64,000 nt of DNA from Prosthecobacter debontii. GTDB taxonomy: Bacteria; Verrucomicrobiota; Verrucomicrobiia; Chthoniobacterales; Chthoniobacteraceae. The translations under genes and the position numbers were made by a program. The notes beneath the pieces are model-generated. The model was not told the DNA's origin, did not search any database, and saw only the letters and a program-made list of their open reading frames with translations. The stretch covers positions 17,842 through 81,841 of the forward strand of contig CAMAUI010000003.1 in the NCBI GenBank assembly GCA_945861385.1, read 5' to 3'. Below, piece by piece: positions 1-7,737 of this stretch (position 1 is the stretch's first letter; every line of letters begins with the position of its first letter).

Positions 1-1
1 C

Positions 2-511
2 ACCTTTGCCAACAACTGCCTCATCGCCCGGCGGCTGCTCGAACGCGGCGTGCGCTTCGTCCAGCTCATGCACAGCGGTTGGGATCAGCACAACAACCTC
101 TTCACCCAGCTCGAGCAGCAGTGCCGCGACACCGACGCGCCCAGCGCCGCGCTCGTGCAGGATTTGAAAGAGCGCGGCCTCCTCGAAGACACGCTCGTCG
201 TGTGGGGCGGCGAATTCGGGCGCACGCCCTTCGGCCAGGGCAATCCGGCAAAGCCGAACGGCCGCGACCACTTCGGGCGCGCCTACAGCATGTGGTTCGC
301 CGGAGCCGGCGTGAAGGCCGGCACGACCTTTGGCGAAACCGACGACTTTGCCTGGAACATCGTGAAGGACCCCGTCCACATCCACGACATCCAGGCCACG
401 ATCCTGCACCTCTGCGGCATCAACCACGAAGCGCTCACCTTCCGCTACCAAGGCCGCCAGTTCCGCCTCACCGACGTGCATGGGCGCGTGGTGAAAGGCA
501 TCGTGGCGTGA
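2..511 (+). CDS. DUF1501 family protein, C-terminal part
   Basis: The window opens inside this gene, so only the last 169 codons are present. The visible part has the EFGRTP motif followed by [17 protein letters not shown], typical of the C-terminal half of DUF1501 proteins, which belong to the alkaline phosphatase/sulfatase superfamily and are very abundant in Planctomycetes and Verrucomicrobia. They are usually exported by Tat and encoded next to DUF1549/DUF1553 cytochrome-type proteins; that part would lie upstream of the window. The substrate is unknown. The frame is open from base 2 and ends in TGA at 509-511. Confidence 0.85.
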   Translation, partial: TFANNCLIARRLLERGVRFVQLMHSGWDQHNNLFTQLEQQCRDTDAPSAALVQDLKERGLLEDTLVVWGGEFGRTPFGQGNPAKPNGRDHFGRAYSMWFAGAGVKAGTTFGETDDFAWNIVKDPVHIHDIQATILHLCGINHEALTFRYQGRQFRLTDVHGRVVKGIVA

Positions 512-635
512 GGGGCGTGGGGATCGCTTGCACGCGCAGCTTGAGCCGTGGGATGAACCGATGGGTGGAGCACCCGCAAGCGCCCAGCCAAGTTTGCATT
601 CGACAGACACCGTCCTGACGCGGTCATTTCCCCGC

Positions 636-986
636 ATGGAAGACGAACTCAGCGCAGGGCTTCGCAAGGCCGCAATCGCCGGCGCAGGGCGGCATATTTT
701 TCTCTGCATGGGGCCGGACTGCTGCATGCCCGCGGATGCCGAGGTCGTGTGGGAACACGTGAAAAAGCGCATCCGCGAAACAGGGCTGCGTGTCATGCGG
801 ACAAAGGCGCAGTGCTTCCGCATCTGCACTGGTGGCCCGTGGCTCGTCGTCTATCCCGAGGGCATCTGGTATGGCGCGCTGACCACCGCGCGTTTCGACC
901 GCATTCTCGCCGAGCACCTGCAAGGCGGCATCCCAGTCGCGGAATGGATCGTTGCGAAAAACGCGCTCACTTCGCCACTCGAATAG
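636..986 (+). CDS. (2Fe-2S) ferredoxin domain protein, thioredoxin-like
   Basis: The ORF track starts this gene at 528, but the recognisable protein begins at the ATG at 636 (MEDELSAGLRK), giving 116 residues. Cysteines 24, 29, 60 and 64, the last two as CxxxC in QCFRICTGG, fit the thioredoxin-like [2Fe-2S] ferredoxin fold related to NuoE. The glycine-proline after the second pair and the YPEG..Y segment are also typical. Such small proteins probably transfer electrons in the cytoplasm, but the partner is unknown. It stands alone, just upstream of the RNase P RNA gene on the same strand. Cys30 next to Cys29 is an extra cysteine that could confuse ligand assignment. Confidence 0.75.
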   Translation: MEDELSAGLRKAAIAGAGRHIFLCMGPDCCMPADAEVVWEHVKKRIRETGLRVMRTKAQCFRICTGGPWLVVYPEGIWYGALTTARFDRILAEHLQGGIPVAEWIVAKNALTSPLE

Positions 987-1149
987 CGCGCCCAGTTTAG
1001 CACCGCATCGCGTGCAGAAAGTGCGGAAAGTTTCCCGCGAGCCACGCTGCCAATCGCCGCAAATGCCCGGATACCGCGTGTCCGGAAAAGATAAACCGGC
1101 GCAAGACGAAGACGGGCGCTTGCCAAACGGGGTGGGCAGCTTACGGTTC

Positions 1150-1580
1150 GCGGCGGACGGCCGGCGGTCGCCCGCGGTTCGCCCGCGGGAGGAAAGTCCG
1201 GACACCACCAGGCAGCAGGCTGCGGAGAATCCGCAGGCGTTCACGGCGAAAGCCGGGGACGACAGACAGTGTCACAGAAAACAGACCGCCCGGCGGTGCC
1301 TCGTGCATCTTCGGGCAAGGGTGAAAAGGCGGGGTAAGAGCCCACCGCCCCGCGAGCAATCGCGGGGGCACGATAAACCTTCTGTGGTGCAAGACATAAC
1401 AGGGGGCATGGCGCCTGGCCGCCCCGCTTCGGCGGGGCAGCCCCCGGGTAATAGTCGCACTGGCGGCGCAGGCCTCGGCTCGCGCCCCCGGCCCGGCGGC
1501 GAAAGCCGCCGTGAGAGAAATGACCGCCGCACGCGCGCAAGCGCGGGGCACAGAATCCGGCTTAGGGCCGTCCACCAAAC
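1150..1580 (+). ncRNA. rnpB: RNase P RNA, bacterial class A
   Basis: This is the catalytic RNA of RNase P, which matures tRNA 5' ends. The conserved core GAGGAAAGTCCGGAC is at about 1189, the segment GGGTAAGAGCCCACCGC follows around 1332, and the conserved 3' core ACAGAATCCGGCTTA ends the molecule. The terminal helix P1 can be drawn directly: GGACGGCC at 1155-1162 pairs perfectly with GGCCGTCC at 1566-1573. The exact ends are uncertain by about ten bases. The ORF track runs several open frames across this RNA; they are artefacts. A strong hairpin terminator follows at once. Confidence 0.95.
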
Positions 1581-1581
1581 G

Positions 1582-1620
1582 GGGCGCCCGTGGGGAAACC
1601 CGCGGGCGCCCTCACTTTTT
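1582..1620 (+). terminator. Rho-independent terminator of rnpB
   Basis: A 13-bp GC-rich stem (GGGCGCCCGTGGG against CCCGCGGGCGCCC, one G-T pair) closes a GAAA loop and is followed by CTCACTTTTT. It lies directly after the 3' end of the RNase P RNA and faces the same way. Confidence 0.9.
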
Positions 1621-1662
1621 CCAGCACGGAAAAAATGCGGAAGCCCCCGCGGTGCGGATTCA

Positions 1663-2076
1663 TCACTTCGCCGGCGGGCGATAGACTTTGTGGACGATGA
1701 ATCCGAGCAGCAGCGTCTGGGCGATGTCGGCGGCGCACCATTTCGCGACGAGAGTGCCGGGATACGGCTGGACGACGTACATGATGATCTGCCCGGCGGC
1801 GACCATGATGCCGATGCAGGCGGAAAATTTCAGCGAGCAACTGATGCAGCGTTTCTCGGCGACACACGCGGCGAAAATCATGGTGAACGCCGCGGCGACG
1901 AGGAACTGGCCCAGGAGCATCCACGGCATCTTCGCCATCATCTCGGCCTCGGGTCGCCAGAGTTCCTTGGTCGCGGCGTAGGTGGAGGAAAGCCAGACGG
2001 CGTGGATGAGGAAATCCGTCACCCATACGGTGACAAAGGCGACGACGATGGTGATGAGCAGGCTTTTGGTATTCAT
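1663..2076 (-). CDS. Small integral membrane protein, unknown function
   Basis: The start chosen is the ATG at 2076 (MNTKSLLITIVVAF), giving 137 residues; the longer track version adds a non-hydrophobic N-terminus that overlaps the lpxB upstream region. Four hydrophobic stretches are visible: the N-terminus, a segment around MLLGQFLVAAAFTMIFA, one around GIMVAAGQIIMYVV, and the C-terminal AQTLLLGFIV. I recognise no motif with a known function. It lies divergently from lpxB with a short gap, so the two probably share a promoter region. It could be a small member of a DUF1761-like membrane family, but that is a guess. Confidence 0.65.
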   Translation of the reverse strand: MNTKSLLITIVVAFVTVWVTDFLIHAVWLSSTYAATKELWRPEAEMMAKMPWMLLGQFLVAAAFTMIFAACVAEKRCISCSLKFSACIGIMVAAGQIIMYVVQPYPGTLVAKWCAADIAQTLLLGFIVHKVYRPPAK

Positions 2077-2221
2077 GGTGGTGTGAACGGAGCAGAGGCG
2101 GCTCGCCGCTGCGCCAGCGAAGTTCGGGCAGTTCCGCGGCAATCTGCAATCAAAAAGCCGTGCCTTTGCAGAAGTCGCTTTCCAAGCGCACGATTCCCGG
2201 CGAAGTCGGGGGAGAAACTGA

Positions 2222-3364
2222 ATGGGAAGCAAACTCTACATCGTAGCCGGCGAAGCGAGCGGGGACTCCCGCGGCGCGGAACTCATGCGCGAACTTCAGA
2301 TCCGGATGCCCGGCGTCACTTTTCCCGGCGCGGGCGGACGCGAGATGAAGGCCATCAGCCCCGGGATCGAGGACTGGGCGGGCGAGGCGGTCGTGGGGCT
2401 GTGGGATGTGCTGAAAAAATACGGCTACTTCCGCGCGCAGATGCGCCGGATGCTCGATGACATCGCGCGCGAAAAACCGGATGCGCTCATCACGGTGGAT
2501 TATCCCGGCTTCAACATGCGCCTCGCAAAAGCCGCGAAGGCGCGCGTGCCGGGGCTGCGCACCATTCACTACGTGTCTCCGCAAGTGTGGGCCTGGCATC
2601 GCGGGCGGATCCCGAAGATGGCGCGCTTCATTGACCTCATGCTCTGCCTCTTCCCGTTCGAACTCCCGCTCTACAAGGACGCGGGCCTTCCCGCCGTGTG
2701 CGTGGGCCACCCGCTGCTCGATACGCTCGCGGAAAAGCGCGATCCGTCCCTCGTCCGCGACAGTGGCCTTATCGCGCTCCTCCCCGGCAGTCGCGCGAAG
2801 GAGATCCGCAGGATTTTTCCCGTGATGCTGGATGCCGCAGTCCACCTCCGCATGTCGGACCCGCGACTCCGCTTCGAAGCGGCCGCTGCGAGCGAAGAGC
2901 TCGCGGCAGAAATGAGCGGGCTCATGACGGCGGGCGGCATGGACAGCAGTTTCTGCCCAATCACCATCCACACAGCCGGCAGTCTGATGCAGCGGGCGGC
3001 AGCGGGCATGGTTTGCAGCGGCACCGCCACGCTCGAGGCCACCTACTTTGGCCAGCCGATGGTGATCCTCTACAAAGTCGCGTGGCTCACCAGCATCATC
3101 GGAAAGCAGCTCATGCGGATTCCCTGGCTGGGCCTCCCAAACGTCCTCGCAGGCCGGGAAATCGCACGGGAATTCATCCAGGAAAAGGCCGACCCCGGCG
3201 ACATCGCCACCGAACTGCTCCGGCTTCTCACCGAGCCCGGCGCACGCGAAGCCCAGCTTGCATCCCAGCGCGAAGTCATCGCAAGCCTCGGCGATCCCGG
3301 TGCCGCGCGACGCGCAGCCGGGGCCATTGCCGGAGTTCTCGGCGATGCGAAGCGGGTGCCGTGA
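2222..3364 (+). CDS. lpxB: Lipid-A-disaccharide synthase
   Basis: LpxB condenses UDP-2,3-diacylglucosamine with lipid X to form the tetraacyl disaccharide of lipid A, at the inner face of the inner membrane. The 380-residue length is normal. The family signature GEASGD is at residues 10-15, YVSPQVWAWH is near residue 115, and the GT-B-type C-terminal segment CSGTATLEATYFGQPMVILYK is near residue 265. The ATG at 2222 has a purine-rich GGGGGAGAAA a few bases upstream, one of the clearer ribosome binding sites in this window. No other lipid A gene is adjacent. Its presence shows an outer membrane with lipid A. Confidence 0.95.
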   Translation: MGSKLYIVAGEASGDSRGAELMRELQIRMPGVTFPGAGGREMKAISPGIEDWAGEAVVGLWDVLKKYGYFRAQMRRMLDDIAREKPDALITVDYPGFNMRLAKAAKARVPGLRTIHYVSPQVWAWHRGRIPKMARFIDLMLCLFPFELPLYKDAGLPAVCVGHPLLDTLAEKRDPSLVRDSGLIALLPGSRAKEIRRIFPVMLDAAVHLRMSDPRLRFEAAAASEELAAEMSGLMTAGGMDSSFCPITIHTAGSLMQRAAAGMVCSGTATLEATYFGQPMVILYKVAWLTSIIGKQLMRIPWLGLPNVLAGREIAREFIQEKADPGDIATELLRLLTEPGAREAQLASQREVIASLGDPGAARRAAGAIAGVLGDAKRVP

Positions 3365-3418
3365 TTACATTGCCCGGGCCCGCGGTGGCCTGCGCGGGAG
3401 CGAATTTCGCCCGCGGAA

Positions 3419-5239
3419 TCAGGCCTGAAGCTTGAGCCCGCCAATCTGCGGCGCTGCAACAGCGGGCGTTGGTGCAACAGGTGCCGGCGGCGTTGCCGCG
3501 GCTTGTGGGCTGGGTTGAGAAGTGCCGCCTGCTGGCTGTGCCGCGGATTTTTTTGCCGCCTCGAGCTTCCGGCGCATGCGGCTTTTGTTCACGGCGAGAA
3601 GCATCGCCGTCTCCTCATTGATGACTCCTTCCTCGAATTTCCCAACAAGCATGTGCTCGAATGTGCACCACCCCGTCGGCCACGCCTGCTCGATGATGTC
3701 CGAAAAACTTGCAGCCCCGTCCTGTCCTGAGTCCTTCGAACCGGGGACGCTGTCCATGATCTCCGGGATGATCACGCGATCCCCGCCCTCCACCGGCGCA
3801 AGGCGCTGATTCACAATCCACCGGAGCGTCTCCGCGAGACCTCCCCTCACCTGCTTGTCCTTTGGCTCCGCGGTCTGCGGCGCGGCATGCCCTGCACCGT
3901 GATCCAGCTTGAATCCTTTGCTCGTTGCGTCGTCCTTCCCGGCGCTCTTCTTCGCCAGGTCGAGCTTCATGCGCATCCGGCTTTTGTTCACGGAGAGCAG
4001 CATGGCCGTCTCCTCGCTGATGATCCCCTCGCTGTATCTCTCCGTGAGAGATAACTCGAAAGTACACCATCCGTCCGGCTTTGACTGCTCGATGATGTCG
4101 GCAAAATTCCGGACATCGCTCTCGCCGAGCTGGATCGCTTCGCGCGAGCGCAGATTGCTGCCCATGATCTCCGGGATCATCACCCGCCCCCCGCCCTCCT
4201 TCGGCGCGAGGCGCTGGCTCACGATCCACCGGAGCGTCTCCGCCAGCCTCTCGCGCACCTGCTTCTCCTCGTCCTTTGAAAACATGCCGAGCACACGGTT
4301 GATGCTCTGCCCGGCGCTGATTGTGTGGAGCGTGGAAAAAACGACGTGCCCGGTCTCGGCCGCGGTCAGCGCGATCTCCATCGTCTCCCGGTCGCGAATT
4401 TCGCCGACGAGAATCACCTTCGGCGCCTGCCGGAGCGCGGCGCGAAGCCCCAGCCCGAACGAGGAAAAATCCTTGCCCATCTCGCGCTGGCAAAAGGTCG
4501 CCTTCTTGTGCGGATGGGAAAATTCGACGGGGTCTTCGAGCGTGACGATGTGCATCGGCGATGTCTCGTTCAGCTCGTTGAGCATCGCCGCAAGCGTCGT
4601 GGTCTTGCCGCTGCCGGTCGCGCCCGTGACGAAGATGAGGCCGGTCTTTTCCTGGATGATCCGCTCGAAGACCGGCGGGAGCTTCAGGTCGGCGAGCGAG
4701 GGGATTTTCGTGTTCAGCTTCCGGAGCACCATGGCGAAGGCACCCTTCTGCTTGAAAATGTTCACGCGAAACCTTGCCAGGCCCTCGACGGCGTAGCTGC
4801 TGTCGCACGAGCCGGTGTTGCGAAGATCTTCGATGAGACGCGGGTTTTCATGCACCAGGGCACGGGCGATTCCCTCGGTGTGACGCGCCTCGAGGCCGGC
4901 GGAGAACGGAGTCCCCTCGACGGGAATGAGCTTGCCGAAATTCTCCACCTGCGGCGGCCGTCCCACGACGAAGAAAAGGTCGCTCACGCCGTCGCCCACG
5001 GAGAGCATCTGGCGGAGCAGGTCGTCTATCGGCAGCGCCGGGACATTGAAAACGGGCCCGGGCGCGCCAATGCCGGCTGGGGTGACAACGCGGGCTCCCT
5101 CCGCCTGCACGGCGGGTTCCCGCACCTGCGCGGGAGGCACGACCGGAGTCCTGGCAACGGGCGCGGTTGCTGTGGCTGCGCCCTGGGTCGCTGCGGGACC
5201 ACCGGGCATCACTCGTCCTTTTTCGTCATAAACAGGCAT
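3419..5239 (-). CDS. PilT-like secretion ATPase with a duplicated C-terminal domain
   Basis: This 606-residue protein contains a PilT/GspE-type ATPase core: Walker A GATGSGKTTT near residue 208, the Asp box region, Walker B VILVGEIRD and the His box TGHVVFSTLHT. PilT powers type IV pilus retraction and is usually about 350 residues. Here an Ala/Pro-rich stretch of about 75 residues precedes the core. The C-terminal domain appears twice: LAETLRWIVSQRLAP begins near residue 330 and LAETLRWIVNQRLAP near 466, and each copy ends with a matching NKSRMR helix. A Pro/Ala-rich tail follows. No pilin gene is adjacent; phoH lies just upstream on the same strand. The second copy probably arose by internal duplication. 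Confidence 0.9.
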   Translation of the reverse strand: MPVYDEKGRVMPGGPAATQGAATATAPVARTPVVPPAQVREPAVQAEGARVVTPAGIGAPGPVFNVPALPIDDLLRQMLSVGDGVSDLFFVVGRPPQVENFGKLIPVEGTPFSAGLEARHTEGIARALVHENPRLIEDLRNTGSCDSSYAVEGLARFRVNIFKQKGAFAMVLRKLNTKIPSLADLKLPPVFERIIQEKTGLIFVTGATGSGKTTTLAAMLNELNETSPMHIVTLEDPVEFSHPHKKATFCQREMGKDFSSFGLGLRAALRQAPKVILVGEIRDRETMEIALTAAETGHVVFSTLHTISAGQSINRVLGMFSKDEEKQVRERLAETLRWIVSQRLAPKEGGGRVMIPEIMGSNLRSREAIQLGESDVRNFADIIEQSKPDGWCTFELSLTERYSEGIISEETAMLLSVNKSRMRMKLDLAKKSAGKDDATSKGFKLDHGAGHAAPQTAEPKDKQVRGGLAETLRWIVNQRLAPVEGGDRVIIPEIMDSVPGSKDSGQDGAASFSDIIEQAWPTGWCTFEHMLVGKFEEGVINEETAMLLAVNKSRMRRKLEAAKKSAAQPAGGTSQPSPQAAATPPAPVAPTPAVAAPQIGGLKLQA

Positions 5240-5284
5240 AGGCTGGTGCGCCTCCCACTGGCAGGAATTATGCCCGCAATCCGC

Positions 5285-6250
5285 TTACTTTTCCTCCGTG
5301 CCGCGATGCACACGGTAGGCCTTCACGATGCGCTGCACCAGCTCGTGCCGGATCACGTCGCGGTCGGTGAACCGCGTGAAGTTGATCCCCTCGATCCCGC
5401 GCAACGCCGTCAACGCCTCCACCAGACCGCTGCGCTTGTTGCCGGGAAGGTCAATCTGCGTCGGGTCGCCCGTGATGACCGCCCTGCTCTCGATGCCCAG
5501 CCGCGTAAGGAACATGAACATCTGCTCGGTGGTGGTGTTCTGCGCCTCGTCGAGCACCACGAACGCGCGGTTCAGCGTGCGCCCGCGCATGTACGCGAGC
5601 GGCGCGATCTCGATCACGCCGCGCTCGAAAAGCCGCTCCATCTCATCCGGCTCGATCATGTCGTGAAGCGCATCGTACAGCGGCCGCAGGTAAGGCATGA
5701 TTTTTTCCTTCAAGTCGCCCGGCAGAAACCCGAGCGCCTCGCCCGCCTCGACCGCGGGCCGCGTGAGGATGATCCGGTTGACGACCTCCTTTTTCAGGGC
5801 GGACACCGCCATCGCCATCGCGAGGTAGGTCTTTCCCGTGCCCGCGGGACCGAGGCCGAATGTCATGTCATGCTGCTCGATGGCCTGGATGTATGCGCGC
5901 TGGGCCGCGCTCTTCGGGATGATCGGCGGGCGGCGTGGCGAGCACTGGATCTTCGTCACCACGAGCGAATCGAGCCCCGGCGATTCCGGATCCTGCGCGG
6001 AGCGGAGCGCGTAGTTGAATTCAAATTTCCTGATGCTCATCCCCCCGCGCATCGCCTGCTCCAGCTGTCGGAAAATCCGCCCCGTTTTCTCCACCGCCTC
6101 CGGATCGCCCTCGGCGCGCAGCCAGCCTTCGCGCGTGGTCAGCTTCACCCCGAGCGCCTCCTCGACGACGCGAAGATTCTCCAGGTCGTTCAGGAAAAGC
6201 TGCCCGAGCAGACGCGCGCTCTCAAACTCGAATGTCTGTGTCGCCGACAT
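5285..6250 (-). CDS. phoH: PhoH family ATPase
   Basis: The 321-residue protein matches the PhoH/PhoL family throughout. It has the P-loop GPAGTGKT near residue 135, the segment ILTRPAVEAGEALGFLPGDL, the Walker B-like FVVLDEAQN, and SRAVITGDPTQIDLP. An N-terminal KH-like region precedes the ATPase, as in PhoH-like proteins linked to RNA metabolism. The biochemical role is unsettled; an RNA helicase or nuclease-associated role is suspected for the family. It sits between a small secreted protein (16 bp upstream) and the PilT-like gene (45 bp downstream), all on the minus strand, so a shared transcript is likely. Here phoH is not next to ybeY, its common partner. Confidence 0.92.
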   Translation of the reverse strand: MSATQTFEFESARLLGQLFLNDLENLRVVEEALGVKLTTREGWLRAEGDPEAVEKTGRIFRQLEQAMRGGMSIRKFEFNYALRSAQDPESPGLDSLVVTKIQCSPRRPPIIPKSAAQRAYIQAIEQHDMTFGLGPAGTGKTYLAMAMAVSALKKEVVNRIILTRPAVEAGEALGFLPGDLKEKIMPYLRPLYDALHDMIEPDEMERLFERGVIEIAPLAYMRGRTLNRAFVVLDEAQNTTTEQMFMFLTRLGIESRAVITGDPTQIDLPGNKRSGLVEALTALRGIEGINFTRFTDRDVIRHELVQRIVKAYRVHRGTEEK

Positions 6251-6265
6251 CGCCGGGAGCCTCTC

Positions 6266-6691
6266 TCAGCGGAACCCGTAGGCCATCCCCCAATGCGTGC
6301 GCTCGGCCTTCGACTTTTCGATTTCGACGATGAGATAGTACGTCCCCGTCCGCTTCGGGATCACGCGCACCATGGCCATCTGCGCCTTCTGCTTGGACTC
6401 CACCTCGCACAGATTGCCGTCGCTGTCGTAGATGTGGACAGAGACCTTCGCGCCCTTCTCGTCAGTCCCGATCCAGAACCAGTATTCGTTTCCCTTGAAA
6501 AGCTGGTGTGTGATCGCCTTTGGCTGCTTCACCGCCATGTCGCCGCCCCAATAGTCCTCACGAACGGTGAAGCCCTCCTTGATGTATGGCTGCGCGGCCT
6601 CGAGTGCGAATGACAGCGCCTCGTCCACGGATGCGTGGACTGGCCCAAGGGACACCGCGATTGCTGCGAGGATGGAAAATAGACGCTTCAC
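6266..6691 (-). CDS. Secreted protein, unknown function
   Basis: The ORF track begins far upstream, but the protein proper starts at a GTG at 6691: VKRLFSILAAIAVSLGPVHA is a standard signal peptide with an AxA-type cleavage site. That gives 141 residues. The mature part is rich in aromatic residues and has two beta-type motifs, YWFWIGTDEKGAKVSVHIYDSDG and TYYLIVEIE, so a small beta-sandwich is plausible. I recognise no family. No Shine-Dalgarno site precedes the start. It is 14 bp from the secreted protein upstream and 16 bp from phoH downstream, so it probably belongs to that transcript. Confidence 0.65.
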   Translation of the reverse strand: MKRLFSILAAIAVSLGPVHASVDEALSFALEAAQPYIKEGFTVREDYWGGDMAVKQPKAITHQLFKGNEYWFWIGTDEKGAKVSVHIYDSDGNLCEVESKQKAQMAMVRVIPKRTGTYYLIVEIEKSKAERTHWGMAYGFR

Positions 6692-6705
6692 AGAACGGAG
6701 GAGGC

Positions 6706-7509
6706 TTACTTCGATTGGATTTCTTTCACGAGCGCGGCGACGATGCCGCCGATTTCCTTCACGGACTTCGCCGAAATTTCCGCGCCATCCGCAAGGCCGA
6801 TGAGCGGGCGGATTTCCTTGAGGGACTTTTGCGCCTTCGGCACCAGGGGGTGCTTTTTCGCGCGGGACTTCAGGTTCTTGAGCTTGCTGTCGAAATGCTC
6901 GACCAGCACCGGTTGGTGGAGCAGGTCCGCGCCGTCGCGCGAATAGTCGCGGGCCACCACTTCGCACAGCGCCTCAGTGCCGCGGATCCATCCGCCAAGG
7001 GCGATGAGGTGGGCGAGGTCGGCGCTCTTGAGCAGCATGAGCGCGTCCTTCACTTCGCTGAGCGCGCCGTCCAGTTCCCGCCGCACATCGGCCCATTTTC
7101 CCGCATCGGCGGCGTTGATGATCGCATTCGCCCGCGCGATCACCGCCTTCCGCACTCCCAGTTCGGTGCTGAGGCTCAGCACGCTGTTGCCGATGTTTTT
7201 CACCTCCTTCGCATCGCCGGCTTCCACCGCGATGAAGCCCTCTGCGATCACCGTCCCGAGATAGAGCGCCTGTTGCGCGGGCTCTCCAAACGGTTTCGCC
7301 ACCTTCTTGAGCGGACGCTGCACAGCCACCCAGTTGGGCTTCCCGAGTTTGTCGAGCACACCGAAGATTTCACTCGGCACCGGCACGATGACATCCTCCA
7401 CCACGCGCGTCTCCTTGGGCAGCTTGGTGACATCAATTTGCTTCGGTGGATCCTGCGCGAGCGCGGAAACACAGAGCGAGGCAAGTGCGAGGAAAGTGGT
7501 GGTTTTCAT
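6706..7509 (-). CDS. Secreted protein, unknown function, mostly helical
   Basis: The start chosen is the ATG at 7509 (MKTTTFLALASLCVSALAQ), a clear signal peptide; the longer track start at 7575 adds residues that do not look secreted. The mature protein of about 248 residues is Ala/Lys/Glu-rich and looks all-helical, with segments such as VRRELDGALSEVKDALMLL and VKEIGGIVAALVKEIQS. It has no cysteine cluster or catalytic motif that I can recognise. It is the first gene of a likely minus-strand transcript that continues through the small secreted protein and phoH. Confidence 0.65.
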   Translation of the reverse strand: MKTTTFLALASLCVSALAQDPPKQIDVTKLPKETRVVEDVIVPVPSEIFGVLDKLGKPNWVAVQRPLKKVAKPFGEPAQQALYLGTVIAEGFIAVEAGDAKEVKNIGNSVLSLSTELGVRKAVIARANAIINAADAGKWADVRRELDGALSEVKDALMLLKSADLAHLIALGGWIRGTEALCEVVARDYSRDGADLLHQPVLVEHFDSKLKNLKSRAKKHPLVPKAQKSLKEIRPLIGLADGAEISAKSVKEIGGIVAALVKEIQSK

Positions 7510-7737
7510 ACGTGATACGACCCGCGGGAAGCGGGGTGTGAACTGAACGCAGAGCGCCCGATTGCGGCAAGCCATCTTTTGGCCGAAGCAGCGCGCGGGT
7601 TGAAATTACAGCCGCGGATTCGCGGGGCCGACCCTCCTTTGAGCACGACCTTCGTATGGAAAGCCAAAGCGGCGTCAAGCCACCGCAGTCCAAAGCCTCG
7701 CGGCACTCACCCAATGCGAAATCAAGCGGTCACCGGG

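Noticed and set aside
952-2460. A 502-codon ORF across rnpB.
   Set aside because: It spans the RNase P RNA and its terminator and overlaps lpxB; the composition is low-complexity and unlike a protein.
7655-7700. The motif GGAAAGCCAAAGCGGCGTCAAG looked like a known Verrucomicrobial repeat.
   Set aside because: There is only one copy in the window and no strong inverted repeat; I cannot support it from the sequence alone.
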